DNA of 64,000 bases, taken from the NCBI GenBank assembly GCA_030600545.1, contig JAUVLV010000006.1:1-64000 (forward strand). The letters run 5' to 3'. The position numbers were made by a program, and so were the translations under genes. Each line of letters starts with the position of its first letter. Within the stretch, counting starts at the first letter, position 1. The notes beneath the pieces are model-generated. The model saw only the letters and a list, made by a program, of their open reading frames with translations. It was not told where the DNA came from and did no database searches. Shown one piece after another: positions 50,227 through 59,264 of this stretch. This stretch comes from Candidatus Aegiribacteria sp. GTDB taxonomy: Bacteria > Fermentibacterota > Fermentibacteria > Fermentibacterales > JCC-6.

Positions 50227-52062
50227 TTACTCCACAGTAACGCTTTTTGCGAGATTTCTGGGCTTGTCAACGTCACAGCCCCTTGCAACCGCTATATGAT
50301 AGGCAAGAAGCTGAAGTGGAATCACGCTGAGCAAAGGGATAAGCATATCGGATGTCTCGGGAACCCTGATAATCCAGTCCGAAACCGATTCGATATCGGT
50401 GTCTCCCTCGGTAGCAATGGCAAGAACCCTCCCGTGTCTTGCCTTTACTTCCTGTATATTGGATATTACTTTATCATACGCCGCGCCCTTAACGGCAATC
50501 ACTGCTATGGGCATCATCTCATCTATGAGGGCTATAGGACCGTGTTTCATCTCCGCCGCAGGGTAACCTTCCGCATGAATGTAGGATATCTCCTTGAGTT
50601 TAAGGGCGCCTTCGAGAGCTACCGGGAAGTTTACGCCTCTGCCAAGGTATAGAAAATTCCTTACATAAGTAAATTCCCTGGCTATCTCGGCTATACTGCT
50701 GGAATTCTCCAGAATCTTACTTACCTTGTCCGGTATGGCCATTATCTCATGTGCCAGTTCAAGGCCCTGATCACGGTCGAGAATCTGCCTGGCTCTTCCA
50801 AATGCAAGGGCAATGAGGGTAAGAGCCATTACCTGTGAAGTGAAGGCTTTTGTTGAGGCAACTCCGATCTCGGGGCCTGCATGGATATAAACACCGGCAT
50901 CCGTTTCACGGGCGATGGTTGAACCGATCACATTAACTATGCCGAGAGTACGGCATTTCTTCTCTTTGGCCAGTTTCAGAGCGGCTAATGTATCAGCGGT
51001 TTCACCACTCTGGCTTATAAGTATCATCAGTGTATCCGGAGGCAGTACAGGATCTCTGTATCTGAATTCGGAAGCGTATTCCACCTGTACAGGTATTCTT
51101 GAATAGGCCTCTATAAGATACTTACCTATGGAAGCCGCATGCCAGGAGGTTCCGCAGGCGGTTATTACTATCCTGCTTATTGACCTCATGTCCTCCTCGG
51201 ACATATGAAGACCTCCAAGGTGTGCAGTACCCTGGACAAGATCCAGCCTGCCTCTGAAAGCGTTTGTAAGTGATTCGGGCTGGCTGTATATCTCCTTCAG
51301 CATGAAATGCGGGTAACCATCCTTTTCGATTTCATTAATATCCCAGTCCACATATTCAATACGTTCGCGAATGAGGGATGGATGGCCGTTATCCGATTGA
51401 ATCCCCTTGAGGTTAACTTCGATAACTTCACCCTCCTCAAGGTAAATAACGTCCCTGGTATGTGATACAATAGCTGCGACATCGCTGGCAACGAAATATT
51501 CATCATCACCTATCCCGGCCACAAGAGGGCTTCCGTAACGGGCTGCAACAAGGGTATCCGGTTCATCCGCGGAGAGTACAGCTATGCCGTATGCGCCATG
51601 AACTTTTACAAGGGCATCTTTTACAGCGCTGAATAGTTTCTTCCCTTTTCCAACTTCCAGACTGATCAGCTTCGGCAACACTTCGGAATCGGTTTCCGAT
51701 GCAAAGCTGACTCCCGAATCGATAAGCTCCTGCCTGAGTACCTTGAAATTCTCGATTATTCCATTGTGAACAACCGCGATCCTCCCACCCTGGTCGATAT
51801 GTGGATGAGCGTTAACATAGGAGGGTTCTCCATGGGTAGCCCAGCGGGTATGCGCTATACCCACAGTTGAGGAATCGGAATCTCCATAATCGATTTTTTC
51901 AAGGTCGCTGACGCGGCCTTCACACTTCCTTATAAACAGACTGCCGCTGTCCTGAAGCGCGTATCCCGCTGAATCGTAACCTCTATATTCAAGACGCTTC
52001 AGCCCTGCAAGAAGTATTTCCCTTGCGGGTTTGTTTCCCACATATCCAACTATTCCGCACAT
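50227..52062 (-). CDS. glmS: Glutamine-fructose-6-phosphate aminotransferase (isomerising)
   Basis: GlmS makes glucosamine-6-phosphate. The 611-aa product has the type II glutaminase domain at 1-220 (MCGIVGYVG with the nucleophile Cys2 exposed as Cys1 after Met removal, RLEYRGYDSAG, HTRWATHGEPS) and two SIS domains (ITACGTSWHAASIGKYL, ISQSGETADTLAAL, LGRGVNFPVALEGALKLKEISYIHAE, given as separate motifs). The end DKPRNLAKSVTVE is the universal C-terminus. The start overlaps glmM by 13 bp. No glmS ribozyme is expected in this position and none is seen. Confidence 0.96.
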   Translation of the reverse strand: MCGIVGYVGNKPAREILLAGLKRLEYRGYDSAGYALQDSGSLFIRKCEGRVSDLEKIDYGDSDSSTVGIAHTRWATHGEPSYVNAHPHIDQGGRIAVVHNGIIENFKVLRQELIDSGVSFASETDSEVLPKLISLEVGKGKKLFSAVKDALVKVHGAYGIAVLSADEPDTLVAARYGSPLVAGIGDDEYFVASDVAAIVSHTRDVIYLEEGEVIEVNLKGIQSDNGHPSLIRERIEYVDWDINEIEKDGYPHFMLKEIYSQPESLTNAFRGRLDLVQGTAHLGGLHMSEEDMRSISRIVITACGTSWHAASIGKYLIEAYSRIPVQVEYASEFRYRDPVLPPDTLMILISQSGETADTLAALKLAKEKKCRTLGIVNVIGSTIARETDAGVYIHAGPEIGVASTKAFTSQVMALTLIALAFGRARQILDRDQGLELAHEIMAIPDKVSKILENSSSIAEIAREFTYVRNFLYLGRGVNFPVALEGALKLKEISYIHAEGYPAAEMKHGPIALIDEMMPIAVIAVKGAAYDKVISNIQEVKARHGRVLAIATEGDTDIESVSDWIIRVPETSDMLIPLLSVIPLQLLAYHIAVARGCDVDKPRNLAKSVTVE

Positions 52063-53396
52063 ATACTCTCCATGGTTTTACTGAAGATTCGGAAGTCCCT
52101 GTCAATGTAATCATTATCCCTGTTCTCGGCAATGAACCTGACAACCGATTCAGTACCCGATGATCTAATATGCATCCAGCCGCCATTCCTAATATACCAG
52201 AGGCCATCTCTTGTATCATCCGCCGGGCCGAACTCTTCCAGCAGTCTATATCTTAGAACCTCAAATTCATTTTTGAAGGGTAACTTCTTCTTGAACATAC
52301 TGTAAGATGGATAACTGTCTGCCCAGCTTCCTATACTGGAAGCAGGGTTGCTTCTGAGGAACGAGACCGCACAGGCCATTGCCACACCGCTGTCCCGTCC
52401 GGCGTGAAAAGCCCGATCAATAACACCGCCGTTACCCTCGCCACCTATGATGGCTCCACGTTTTTCCATTTCCTCTACAACGTTAACCTCGCCCACCGGA
52501 CTGCGGTACAGCCGGCATCCATGTTTCGCGGCGGCATCCTCAGCCAGTCTGGAGGTAGACAGATTAACAACAGCCGGACCCGGCCTTGTCGCAAGTACAA
52601 AATCTATTGCCAGGGCAACCGTGTAATCTTCGCCGATGATCTTTCCGTTCTCATCTACCAGAGCAAGCCTGTCTCCATCGGGATCAAATGCAAAACCAAT
52701 GTCAGCGTTCTCATTTGTAACCGCCCGGGATAGTCCCCTGAGGCTTTCAACGGTTGGTTCGGCAACACGGGGAAAATCGCCGAAAGGTGTCATTTCGGGA
52801 TTGATCACGGTACATTCAACTCCCAGCCTTTCCATTAACATCGGAGCAAAAGATACAGCTGCTCCTCCCGTAACATCAAGCACCGCTTTCAGTGGTCTTC
52901 CTTCAGTAATGAGCCATGGCAGTGAAAGTACACCTTCGATATGCCTTTCCACTGCCCCGCTCAGTTTCCGGGGAATTCCGACTTCTCTGTAACCCGCATG
53001 CTTCCTTGCGCTGCTGAGGAATGCCATCAAACGATTCCTGTCATCAGACCTCAGAAAAACACCATCGCTCCCGATGAGTTTCAGGGCGTTCCATTCGCCG
53101 GGATTATGGCTCGATGTAATGGCAATCCCTCCGCGTATTCCTTCCTTCATGGCTTCAAGCTGTACGGTAGGAGTAGGTACAATCCCCAGGAGAACCGGGT
53201 CACAGCCCACAGACATAAGACCTGCGGATACCGCTGCCTCAACCGCAGGTCCGCTTCTTCTTGTATCTCTGCCAACAACAACAGGTCCACTACCGGAAAG
53301 AATTCCGAACGCGGACGCGAATTCCGAGGCGTTGGCTACTGTAAGGGATTTACCGAATATGCCTCTTATTCCTGATCCGCTGATAATTGGTTTCAT
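52050..53396 (-). CDS. glmM: Phosphoglucosamine mutase (phosphohexomutase family)
   Basis: The 448-aa product has the four phosphohexomutase loops: ITSSHNPGEWNALKL with the catalytic phosphoserine (around 95-108), DPDGDRLAL for Mg2+, GGEGNGGVI for sugar binding, and HIRSSGTESVVR for phosphate binding. Coupling to glmS argues for GlmM (GlcN-6-P to GlcN-1-P) over phosphomannomutase. Its SSHNP and overall form are closer to the archaeal-type GlmM/PMM branch, so dual specificity is possible. Confidence 0.88.
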   Translation of the reverse strand: MKPIISGSGIRGIFGKSLTVANASEFASAFGILSGSGPVVVGRDTRRSGPAVEAAVSAGLMSVGCDPVLLGIVPTPTVQLEAMKEGIRGGIAITSSHNPGEWNALKLIGSDGVFLRSDDRNRLMAFLSSARKHAGYREVGIPRKLSGAVERHIEGVLSLPWLITEGRPLKAVLDVTGGAAVSFAPMLMERLGVECTVINPEMTPFGDFPRVAEPTVESLRGLSRAVTNENADIGFAFDPDGDRLALVDENGKIIGEDYTVALAIDFVLATRPGPAVVNLSTSRLAEDAAAKHGCRLYRSPVGEVNVVEEMEKRGAIIGGEGNGGVIDRAFHAGRDSGVAMACAVSFLRSNPASSIGSWADSYPSYSMFKKKLPFKNEFEVLRYRLLEEFGPADDTRDGLWYIRNGGWMHIRSSGTESVVRFIAENRDNDYIDRDFRIFSKTMESICAE

Positions 53397-53418
53397 AAAT
53401 CGTCCTTGAGTTGAAATT

Positions 53419-53494
53419 TGGAGCCGGCGAACGGAATCGAACCGTTGACCTGCGCATTACGAATGCGCTGCTCTGCCAGCTGAGCTACGCCGGC
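53419..53494 (-). tRNA. tRNA-Thr (anticodon CGT)
   Basis: On the - strand the acceptor stem is GCCGGCG/CGCCGGC, the D arm AGCTCAGCTGGCAGAGC, and the anticodon loop TTCGTAA on a GCGCA/TGCGC stem, giving CGT. The T arm is GGTTCGATTCC and CCA is encoded (53421-53419). Confidence 0.97.
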
Positions 53495-53541
53495 TCCGGA
53501 GCAATGGATATTATTGAAAAAAACACGAATCGTCAATAATA

Positions 53542-54180
53542 TCAGAAAATCGATCCTTCACTGCCGAATAGACTCACCGGAAAAGTGATACAGAATTGAG
53601 AGCTTCCAAGATCAGATTCAACCGCAGGATAAACCGAGGATTCTACTCCGTCTATTACTGCGTTGTCCATTTTGATGTTTGCAAATGATCTTCTGTACTC
53701 CAGCCTGCCAGTCAATGGTCCAACGAGTATGACCTCGGCCCCGACGGACAGAGCAAAACCAGCTGAGCTTCCATCAACTTCCACGAATTCGCCGAAATCA
53801 TCCGTTCCTCTGTACTTCCCGGTTATAAAAACTCCACCCACTCCCGCGAAGACGGAGAACTTTTTGAAAACATTGTATTCCGCAAGTGGCATAATTGAAA
53901 TCAGAAATGCGCTCAATTCACCATCCCAGCCTGTAGGTGAGGAATTCTTCCAGAAGTATTCCCCTGTAATCCTGAAGTCCAGTATCCCCGGCGCGTCGAT
54001 ATCTACTGCAAGGCCTGCCGATGTCCCGGGAGTGAGAAACCTGTTTTTGTAAACGGAATCCATCGGAGCAAGGTTAGATATCATCGGTCCTGCGCTGACT
54101 GAGATACCATCGGATGCAGAGCTTTGTGAAACGGAAATCAGTACAAGCACAATAATCTTAACAGCTGTATTAAATCTCAC
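53542..54180 (-). CDS. Outer-membrane beta-barrel protein
   Basis: The 212-aa product has the signal peptide [22 protein letters not shown]. The mature part alternates short strands with turns (ISVSAGPMISNLAP, LDFRITGEYFWKNSS, FSVFAGVGGVFITGKYRG, GPLTGRLEYRRSFANIK) and ends in a strand near the C-terminus, as 8-stranded OmpA/OmpW-like barrels do. There is no periplasmic domain. It overlaps leuD by 4 bp, which is an odd partner for a metabolic gene. Confidence 0.75.
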   Translation of the reverse strand: MRFNTAVKIIVLVLISVSQSSASDGISVSAGPMISNLAPMDSVYKNRFLTPGTSAGLAVDIDAPGILDFRITGEYFWKNSSPTGWDGELSAFLISIMPLAEYNVFKKFSVFAGVGGVFITGKYRGTDDFGEFVEVDGSSAGFALSVGAEVILVGPLTGRLEYRRSFANIKMDNAVIDGVESSVYPAVESDLGSSQFCITFPVSLFGSEGSIF

Positions 54181-54671
54181 GCTTCATCTCCGATAATGTA
54201 CTCCTTCTTAATGTGATCAAGCAATCCACCATCCTTGAGAATATCAAGCATCTCATCGGGCAGCGGCGGAAAACCGAATACTCTGTCACCTACATGCACC
54301 TTTCCCACGGCGGGATCTACTTCTACCTCATCACCTTCAGTGAAGTAATTGACAGCTTCCGGACTCTGGACCAGAAGCAATCCCTGGTTTATGGCGCTTC
54401 TGTAAAATATCCTGGCAAATGATTTCGCTATTACGGCTTTCACACCCACATATTTCAAACCGAGAGAAGGCTGCTCCCTGCTCGATCCGCATCCGAAGTT
54501 CTCCCCTGCCACTACTATGTCTCCGGGTTGAACCGCTCCTGCAAAGGCTGGATCAAGGTCTTCCAGAAGATGTTCCTTTATCTCGGGTCCTGTAGAACAG
54601 GTGTAAGTGTACTTGCCCGGAAAGAGCAGATCGGTGTTGATATCGTTCTGAGGATAGTGGAACACAGTCAT
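54177..54671 (-). CDS. leuD: 3-isopropylmalate dehydratase small subunit (LeuD-like)
   Basis: The 164-aa aconitase-swivel subunit has [33 protein letters not shown], and [21 protein letters not shown] (separate motifs). It pairs with the large subunit just upstream, overlapping by 4 bp. The short length is of the archaeal/bacterial LeuD2 or homoaconitase-like type. leuA and leuB are not nearby, so the substrate is not certain. Confidence 0.88.
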   Translation of the reverse strand: MTVFHYPQNDINTDLLFPGKYTYTCSTGPEIKEHLLEDLDPAFAGAVQPGDIVVAGENFGCGSSREQPSLGLKYVGVKAVIAKSFARIFYRSAINQGLLLVQSPEAVNYFTEGDEVEVDPAVGKVHVGDRVFGFPPLPDEMLDILKDGGLLDHIKKEYIIGDEA

Positions 54672-55927
54672 CGGAGTACCTCCCTTGGATCCTTTATTTC
54701 ACCTGCTATGGCCGAAGCAGCTGCCGTCTCGGGGCTGGAAAGGTATATCTCAGCTTCTTTTTCGCCCATTCTTCCCTTGAAATTCCGGTTCGCTGTTGAA
54801 AGACATTTCTCGCCCGGGGCCAGAACTCCCTGGTGCGCTCCCAGGCATGGGCCGCAACCGGGAGGAAGAATGACCGCTCCGGATTCGATAAGATCCTGCA
54901 TGACACCCATCTTTATTGCCTTAAGGTATTCTTTTCTGGAAGCCGGGGCAACTATCATCCTCACGTTTGGGTGAACCTTCTCGCCCCTGAGAATGTCGGC
55001 AGCCGATTTGAGATCTTCAGCCCTGCCGTTGGTGCAGGTTCCTAAGAAGACTTGGTCGATCTTCGTGCCGGTCATCTCTTCAATCGGGACAACATTATCC
55101 ACCTGATGGGGGCATGCAATAACCGGAACGATATCTGAAAGGTCGTACTCCAGCGATCTTGCATATTCAGCGTCATGATCACTCCAGACAGCTTTCTCGA
55201 TTTTTATATCCAGAGCCATGAAGTATTTGCTTGTCATTATATTAGCCGGAAATGCAGCGATCTTGGCACCCATTTCGATTCCCATATTCGCAATGGTCAT
55301 TCTATCGGATATCCTGAGTCCTCCGACGGCGGGGCCGTTGAACTCAACTGCCATATAGTTCGCTCCGCCCGCTCCCACATCTCCAATTATGGTAAGGATC
55401 AGATCCTTGGCTGAAATACCGGCATCAAAGGATCCGGTGAGTTCAATATTCATCGTTTCAGGTACTTTGAACCAGGTTCTGCCGGTTATCCAGATGCCAG
55501 CGGCCTCGGTTCTGTCAATACCTGTAGCGAAGCAGTTGAACGCACCATAAGTACATGTATGGCTGTCACTGCCGACGACGATAGATCCCGGCATGACAAG
55601 CCCCATTTCAGGCATGACCTGGTGACATATGCCGGTTCCTATATCAAAAAAATTGGTTATTCCCTGTTCTCTGACGAATTCCCGTATCTTCATGTGACCT
55701 GCTGCGTGCTTGCTTGAAGCTGCAGGTGTGACGTGGTCGAGAACAATAGCCAGCCTTCCGGGATACCTGACCTTACCCTCCGGAACAGTGGATTCGAACT
55801 TGCCTATTATAGCTGAACTGTTATCATGGGTAAGGATATAATCCGGTTCAACAAATACGATCTCGCCTTCCCTGATTTTCTTTCCGGCAGCTCGACTAAG
55901 AACTTTTACCGCAAAAGTTTCTCCCAT
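54668..55927 (-). CDS. leuC: 3-isopropylmalate dehydratase large subunit (LeuC-like)
   Basis: The 419-aa aconitase-family subunit has VGSDSHTCTYGAFNCFATGI, LGTCTNGRAEDLKSAADIL, and GCGPCLGAHQGVLAPGE with the three [4Fe-4S] Cys in these motifs (the TCTNG and GCGPC sites). The final TANRNFKGRMG is typical. At 419 aa it is the shorter LeuC2/homoaconitase-like branch rather than the 465-aa proteobacterial form. The product could serve leucine synthesis or a related hydro-lyase step. Confidence 0.9.
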   Translation of the reverse strand: MGETFAVKVLSRAAGKKIREGEIVFVEPDYILTHDNSSAIIGKFESTVPEGKVRYPGRLAIVLDHVTPAASSKHAAGHMKIREFVREQGITNFFDIGTGICHQVMPEMGLVMPGSIVVGSDSHTCTYGAFNCFATGIDRTEAAGIWITGRTWFKVPETMNIELTGSFDAGISAKDLILTIIGDVGAGGANYMAVEFNGPAVGGLRISDRMTIANMGIEMGAKIAAFPANIMTSKYFMALDIKIEKAVWSDHDAEYARSLEYDLSDIVPVIACPHQVDNVVPIEEMTGTKIDQVFLGTCTNGRAEDLKSAADILRGEKVHPNVRMIVAPASRKEYLKAIKMGVMQDLIESGAVILPPGCGPCLGAHQGVLAPGEKCLSTANRNFKGRMGEKEAEIYLSSPETAAASAIAGEIKDPREVLR

Positions 55928-56050
55928 AATGTGAAACCTTCTCTCAAGAGTATTCCTGCTTCTGTGATCGATTCACTATAGTACGAATTATACAATCAGT
56001 TCCGCGAGTAGTAATCCTAAACATTATAATACAATTCATGAAGGGTTCCC

Positions 56051-57499
56051 ATGAGAATTGTAAGTGGAAAAGACAATATATCGGAAATGTGTGCAGACCT
56101 TCTTCAGGATGAATCAAACCTGTCAGGTGCGTGGTGCGAATCCGCGGCCTGGCCTGAAAACGCGGATGAAGCCGCGGATTACATCAAAGAATGTTCGCGG
56201 AAGGGAATTCCTTTTACCGTTTCGGGAGGATTGACCGGTATATCTGGAGGAGCTCTCCCGGAGGGCGGTTCAGTAATATCATCATCATCGATGAAGAATA
56301 TCAGTATGCTTGATAACGGTAATGTTACAGCCTCCGCAGGAATTACGATCGAAGAGCTTAACAATTTCATATCCGCAAACGCGAAAGGCTTTTTTTACCC
56401 GCCTGATCCTACCGAGGAAACGGCTTCCGTAGGTGGTACTATTGCTACCGATGCTTCGGGTGCAGACAGTTATCTCTACGGATCAACAAGGAAATGGGTT
56501 GAAGGACTTCAGATCATTCTCCCGGGCGGCAGAATTCTGAACATAGAACGTGGTCATCACTTTTTTAAGAATCTCACCTGCATACACCCCGTTCTGGGCA
56601 CAATTCACCTGCCTTCCCTTTCAAGAGAACAGCCGCCGAAGAATACCGCAGGCTATTACATGCGCCCGAATATGGACCTGATAGATCTGTTCATCGGTTC
56701 GGAAGGAACACTTGGTTTCATTACCGAGGCGAAACTGAAACTGGCACCTGAACCTGAGTACCTTATAGATCTCTCTGTCTTTCCAGAAAAGGCCGAGTCC
56801 TTCTGGAAACTGTACGATTCATTGCTGCATGCCGAGAAACCGCTCCGGATAAGAGCCCTGGAAATGATGGATGACAGGTGCATCGCATTCATGCGAATGC
56901 ATCCCGGGGAGCTTCCCCCTCCTCCCGAGAACGCTGCATTTGTACTGCTTCTAAGAGCTGAAGCTGACAGTGATGAGCATCTTGAAGAAACTCTGGTTCT
57001 TCTTGATGAGATGCTGACCGAATCCAATGCAAGCCCGAATACTGCATGGGGGGGGTTCGAGCCCTCCGAGAGAAAGAGGATCAAGGATTTCAGACATGCG
57101 CTGCCCGAAGCGGTTAATCACTGTATTTCGGAATCGAGAAGGAAGTACCCCTTAATTCACAAATACGGCTCCGATGGCGCGGTTGGACCATTCAAGCTAA
57201 GGGAATACTACAACATAACGCGGAAGATACTGGAAGAAAGCGACCTTCCCTTCGTAATATTCGGCCATGCCGGACAGAGCCACATTCATGCCAACGCAAT
57301 ACCGGAAAATCCGCGCCAGATGGATCTGGCTGATGAAGCCATGAGGAGAATAGCAAAAGCAGCAGTGGAAATGGGAGGTACTATATCCGCCGAACACGGA
57401 CTGGGAAAGCTGAAATTTGATTATTTGAGCATGATGTATTCTGAGGATGAGATCAAAGCCATGGATGCTATAAAAAACAGGATCAGATCTTGCATTTAA
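56051..57499 (+). CDS. FAD-binding oxidoreductase (GlcD/D-lactate dehydrogenase-like)
   Basis: The 482-aa flavoprotein has a PCMH-type FAD domain (about 30-220): FTVSGGLTGISGGALPEGG, YPPDPTEETASVGGTIATDASG and GSTRKWVEGLQIILPGG (separate motifs). The oxidase C-terminal domain follows (FIGSEGTLGFITEAKL, FGHAGQSHIHAN, AEHGLGKLKFDYL). The HGxGxxK/R end is the usual 2-hydroxyacid dehydrogenase signature. There is no fused iron-sulfur domain and no partner gene. Substrate unknown. It is transcribed from the leuC divergent gap. Confidence 0.88.
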   Translation: MRIVSGKDNISEMCADLLQDESNLSGAWCESAAWPENADEAADYIKECSRKGIPFTVSGGLTGISGGALPEGGSVISSSSMKNISMLDNGNVTASAGITIEELNNFISANAKGFFYPPDPTEETASVGGTIATDASGADSYLYGSTRKWVEGLQIILPGGRILNIERGHHFFKNLTCIHPVLGTIHLPSLSREQPPKNTAGYYMRPNMDLIDLFIGSEGTLGFITEAKLKLAPEPEYLIDLSVFPEKAESFWKLYDSLLHAEKPLRIRALEMMDDRCIAFMRMHPGELPPPPENAAFVLLLRAEADSDEHLEETLVLLDEMLTESNASPNTAWGGFEPSERKRIKDFRHALPEAVNHCISESRRKYPLIHKYGSDGAVGPFKLREYYNITRKILEESDLPFVIFGHAGQSHIHANAIPENPRQMDLADEAMRRIAKAAVEMGGTISAEHGLGKLKFDYLSMMYSEDEIKAMDAIKNRIRSCI

Positions 57500-57506
57500 G
57501 CATTAT

Positions 57507-59258
57507 TCAATTTTCCAAACTCCTTACATCCGCATAATCTTCGATTATTCTGCAGCCTCTTGAGTAATCCTTTTCTCTGCACGCGCGGATACTGTCCGCA
57601 ATATCACTCCGCATCTCAGACAGGATTTCAAGAAGTTCCTCACGGGTCGCATTGGGAAATTCCCTTGTCAGTATATCCTTTTTAAAAGCCGACGTTTTAT
57701 CAGGACCGTCCTCATCAGACAGGCAGTCAAGAGCAAAAAACCTTACATGGAACCTGTACGTTTCAATCGCCCTGAGCCTGTGTGCTTCAGTAAGAAAATT
57801 CTTACCAAGACCGCTGATATCCTTATCTGTATATATCTCCTTTATCGATTCCACTTCAAGCTTTTCAAGAGCTTTCAGCATCATTTTCACAATATCTTTC
57901 CTGATGATACCACCGCGTGGTTCCCAATGCCTGGCACGGTTCCTGGACAGGTACTTCTTTTCATTTCTCTGTATTGCAAACAGGTTATCGGAAAGTACCC
58001 AGGAAGGAATTATCTGATTGAATGCGGGTGGAACACCATCAACCGAACTGAACGGTTCGCAGATCAGTGAGAAGGGAAATTCAACTTTCTGGGGTAGTGC
58101 AGTTACACCTGTCGCTATAATGGTGTAAGGAGCCTCTGAAAAGTCCGCCGGGAATTTCATAGAACATGCCAGTCCGAAGAACATACCCTCGCCTGGCCTT
58201 ATTTCCTGATCGGGACGCCTTGATGTATGGTTGCTGCCAACGTTGGCTCCGTAACCGATGTTTCCTCTGCCTTCGGGCCATCTGGCGGCTATCAGAAGTG
58301 ATTGATGGTGAGCTGCTGTAAAAGGACCGGCCAGTGATGCCGTTATTTCACCCTCTGCAAGTACCGAATTGGGCCCAAGGAAGGATGACGATAACTTACC
58401 ATGTTTCTCGACCACTGACGCTTCCCCTAGTATGGATTTCTCTACGATGGCCATTGAATCCACTCTGGAGCCCCATTTCAGGATTGAATTCCTTACAAGA
58501 GCACCGTCCAATACTGAAGCAGGATTCAATTCTCCACCAAGTAAAGTACTGTTCCTCACCGCACAGGCGTTAACGATCGATACACGGGAACCGATCCAGC
58601 AGTTTTCAACAACGGGCGTATCCTGAATTCTACAGCTTCTTCCGATGACACCAGACTTCCTCGATATAAGCTTCGTTAAAAACTCATCGAGAAATGTACG
58701 GTACATCGCAAGGTTATCCGCTCGATCAGAGCCGCCTGAAAGCACCGATGCAAGAAGTACATCAAGAAAGGGGAACGATGGCACGTTCCTCTCCCCTGTT
58801 TCAACCCCGAGTTCAAGTTCAACTCCGCAACCGCACATGGAGCCATATTCGTACGTGAGCCTGCCGCAGTTCTCTATGACAGTACCCTCTCCAATATGGA
58901 GATTACGCAGCAGATTTGATCTTTCAATCCTGCATCCGGGTAGAATCGTAACATTCTCAAGGATACAGTTCCTGAGAACAGGGTTAAAGCTGCAGCCTTC
59001 TACTTCAGCTGAAGTCATGGCCATTTGTACTTCACCTGAAAAAATGCAGTTTCGAACAGAATTCAGCAGGGCATCACTGAATACTTTAACTCTGGACCAA
59101 TCCTCGGATGAGTTGCCGTTATCTTCAAGAAGCCTGATCTGGGAATCAGACAGAGATATCCAGCCTTCTGAAGTATCGTCGACCGTGAACAGTTCCTCTG
59201 AAGCCTTCCGGAAGACTTCCTTGAATTTCTGCCTGTAATTCATATTTCTATGCATCAT
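57507..59258 (-). CDS. DUF4954 family protein (left-handed beta-helix)
   Basis: The 583-aa protein has a long hexapeptide-type left-handed beta-helix (about 80-340). Repeats include VRNCIFSGEV, VEGCSFNPVLRNCILENVTILPGC, VENCWIGSRVSIVNACAVRNSTLLGG and SILGEASVVEKHGKLSSSFLGPNS (quoted in pieces). A C-terminal helical domain follows. The fold resembles the acyl or nucleotidyl-transferase helix of GlmU, but there is no catalytic N-terminal domain. DUF4954 proteins occur mainly in FCB bacteria and spirochaetes and have no known function. A run of ATG codons (59258, 59255, 59243) leaves the start uncertain. Confidence 0.82.
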   Translation of the reverse strand: MMHRNMNYRQKFKEVFRKASEELFTVDDTSEGWISLSDSQIRLLEDNGNSSEDWSRVKVFSDALLNSVRNCIFSGEVQMAMTSAEVEGCSFNPVLRNCILENVTILPGCRIERSNLLRNLHIGEGTVIENCGRLTYEYGSMCGCGVELELGVETGERNVPSFPFLDVLLASVLSGGSDRADNLAMYRTFLDEFLTKLISRKSGVIGRSCRIQDTPVVENCWIGSRVSIVNACAVRNSTLLGGELNPASVLDGALVRNSILKWGSRVDSMAIVEKSILGEASVVEKHGKLSSSFLGPNSVLAEGEITASLAGPFTAAHHQSLLIAARWPEGRGNIGYGANVGSNHTSRRPDQEIRPGEGMFFGLACSMKFPADFSEAPYTIIATGVTALPQKVEFPFSLICEPFSSVDGVPPAFNQIIPSWVLSDNLFAIQRNEKKYLSRNRARHWEPRGGIIRKDIVKMMLKALEKLEVESIKEIYTDKDISGLGKNFLTEAHRLRAIETYRFHVRFFALDCLSDEDGPDKTSAFKKDILTREFPNATREELLEILSEMRSDIADSIRACREKDYSRGCRIIEDYADVRSLEN

Positions 59259-59264
59259 GGTCCC

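Noticed and set aside
52941-53375. 144-aa open frame on the + strand
   Set aside because: It is antisense to glmM, with no homology pattern.
55987-56030. Two perfect TATAAT boxes (55987-55992 on -, 56025-56030 on +) as divergent promoters of leuC and the FAD oxidoreductase
   Set aside because: Neither has a convincing -35 at 16-18 bp, so I did not list them as features, though the divergent arrangement makes some promoter here likely.
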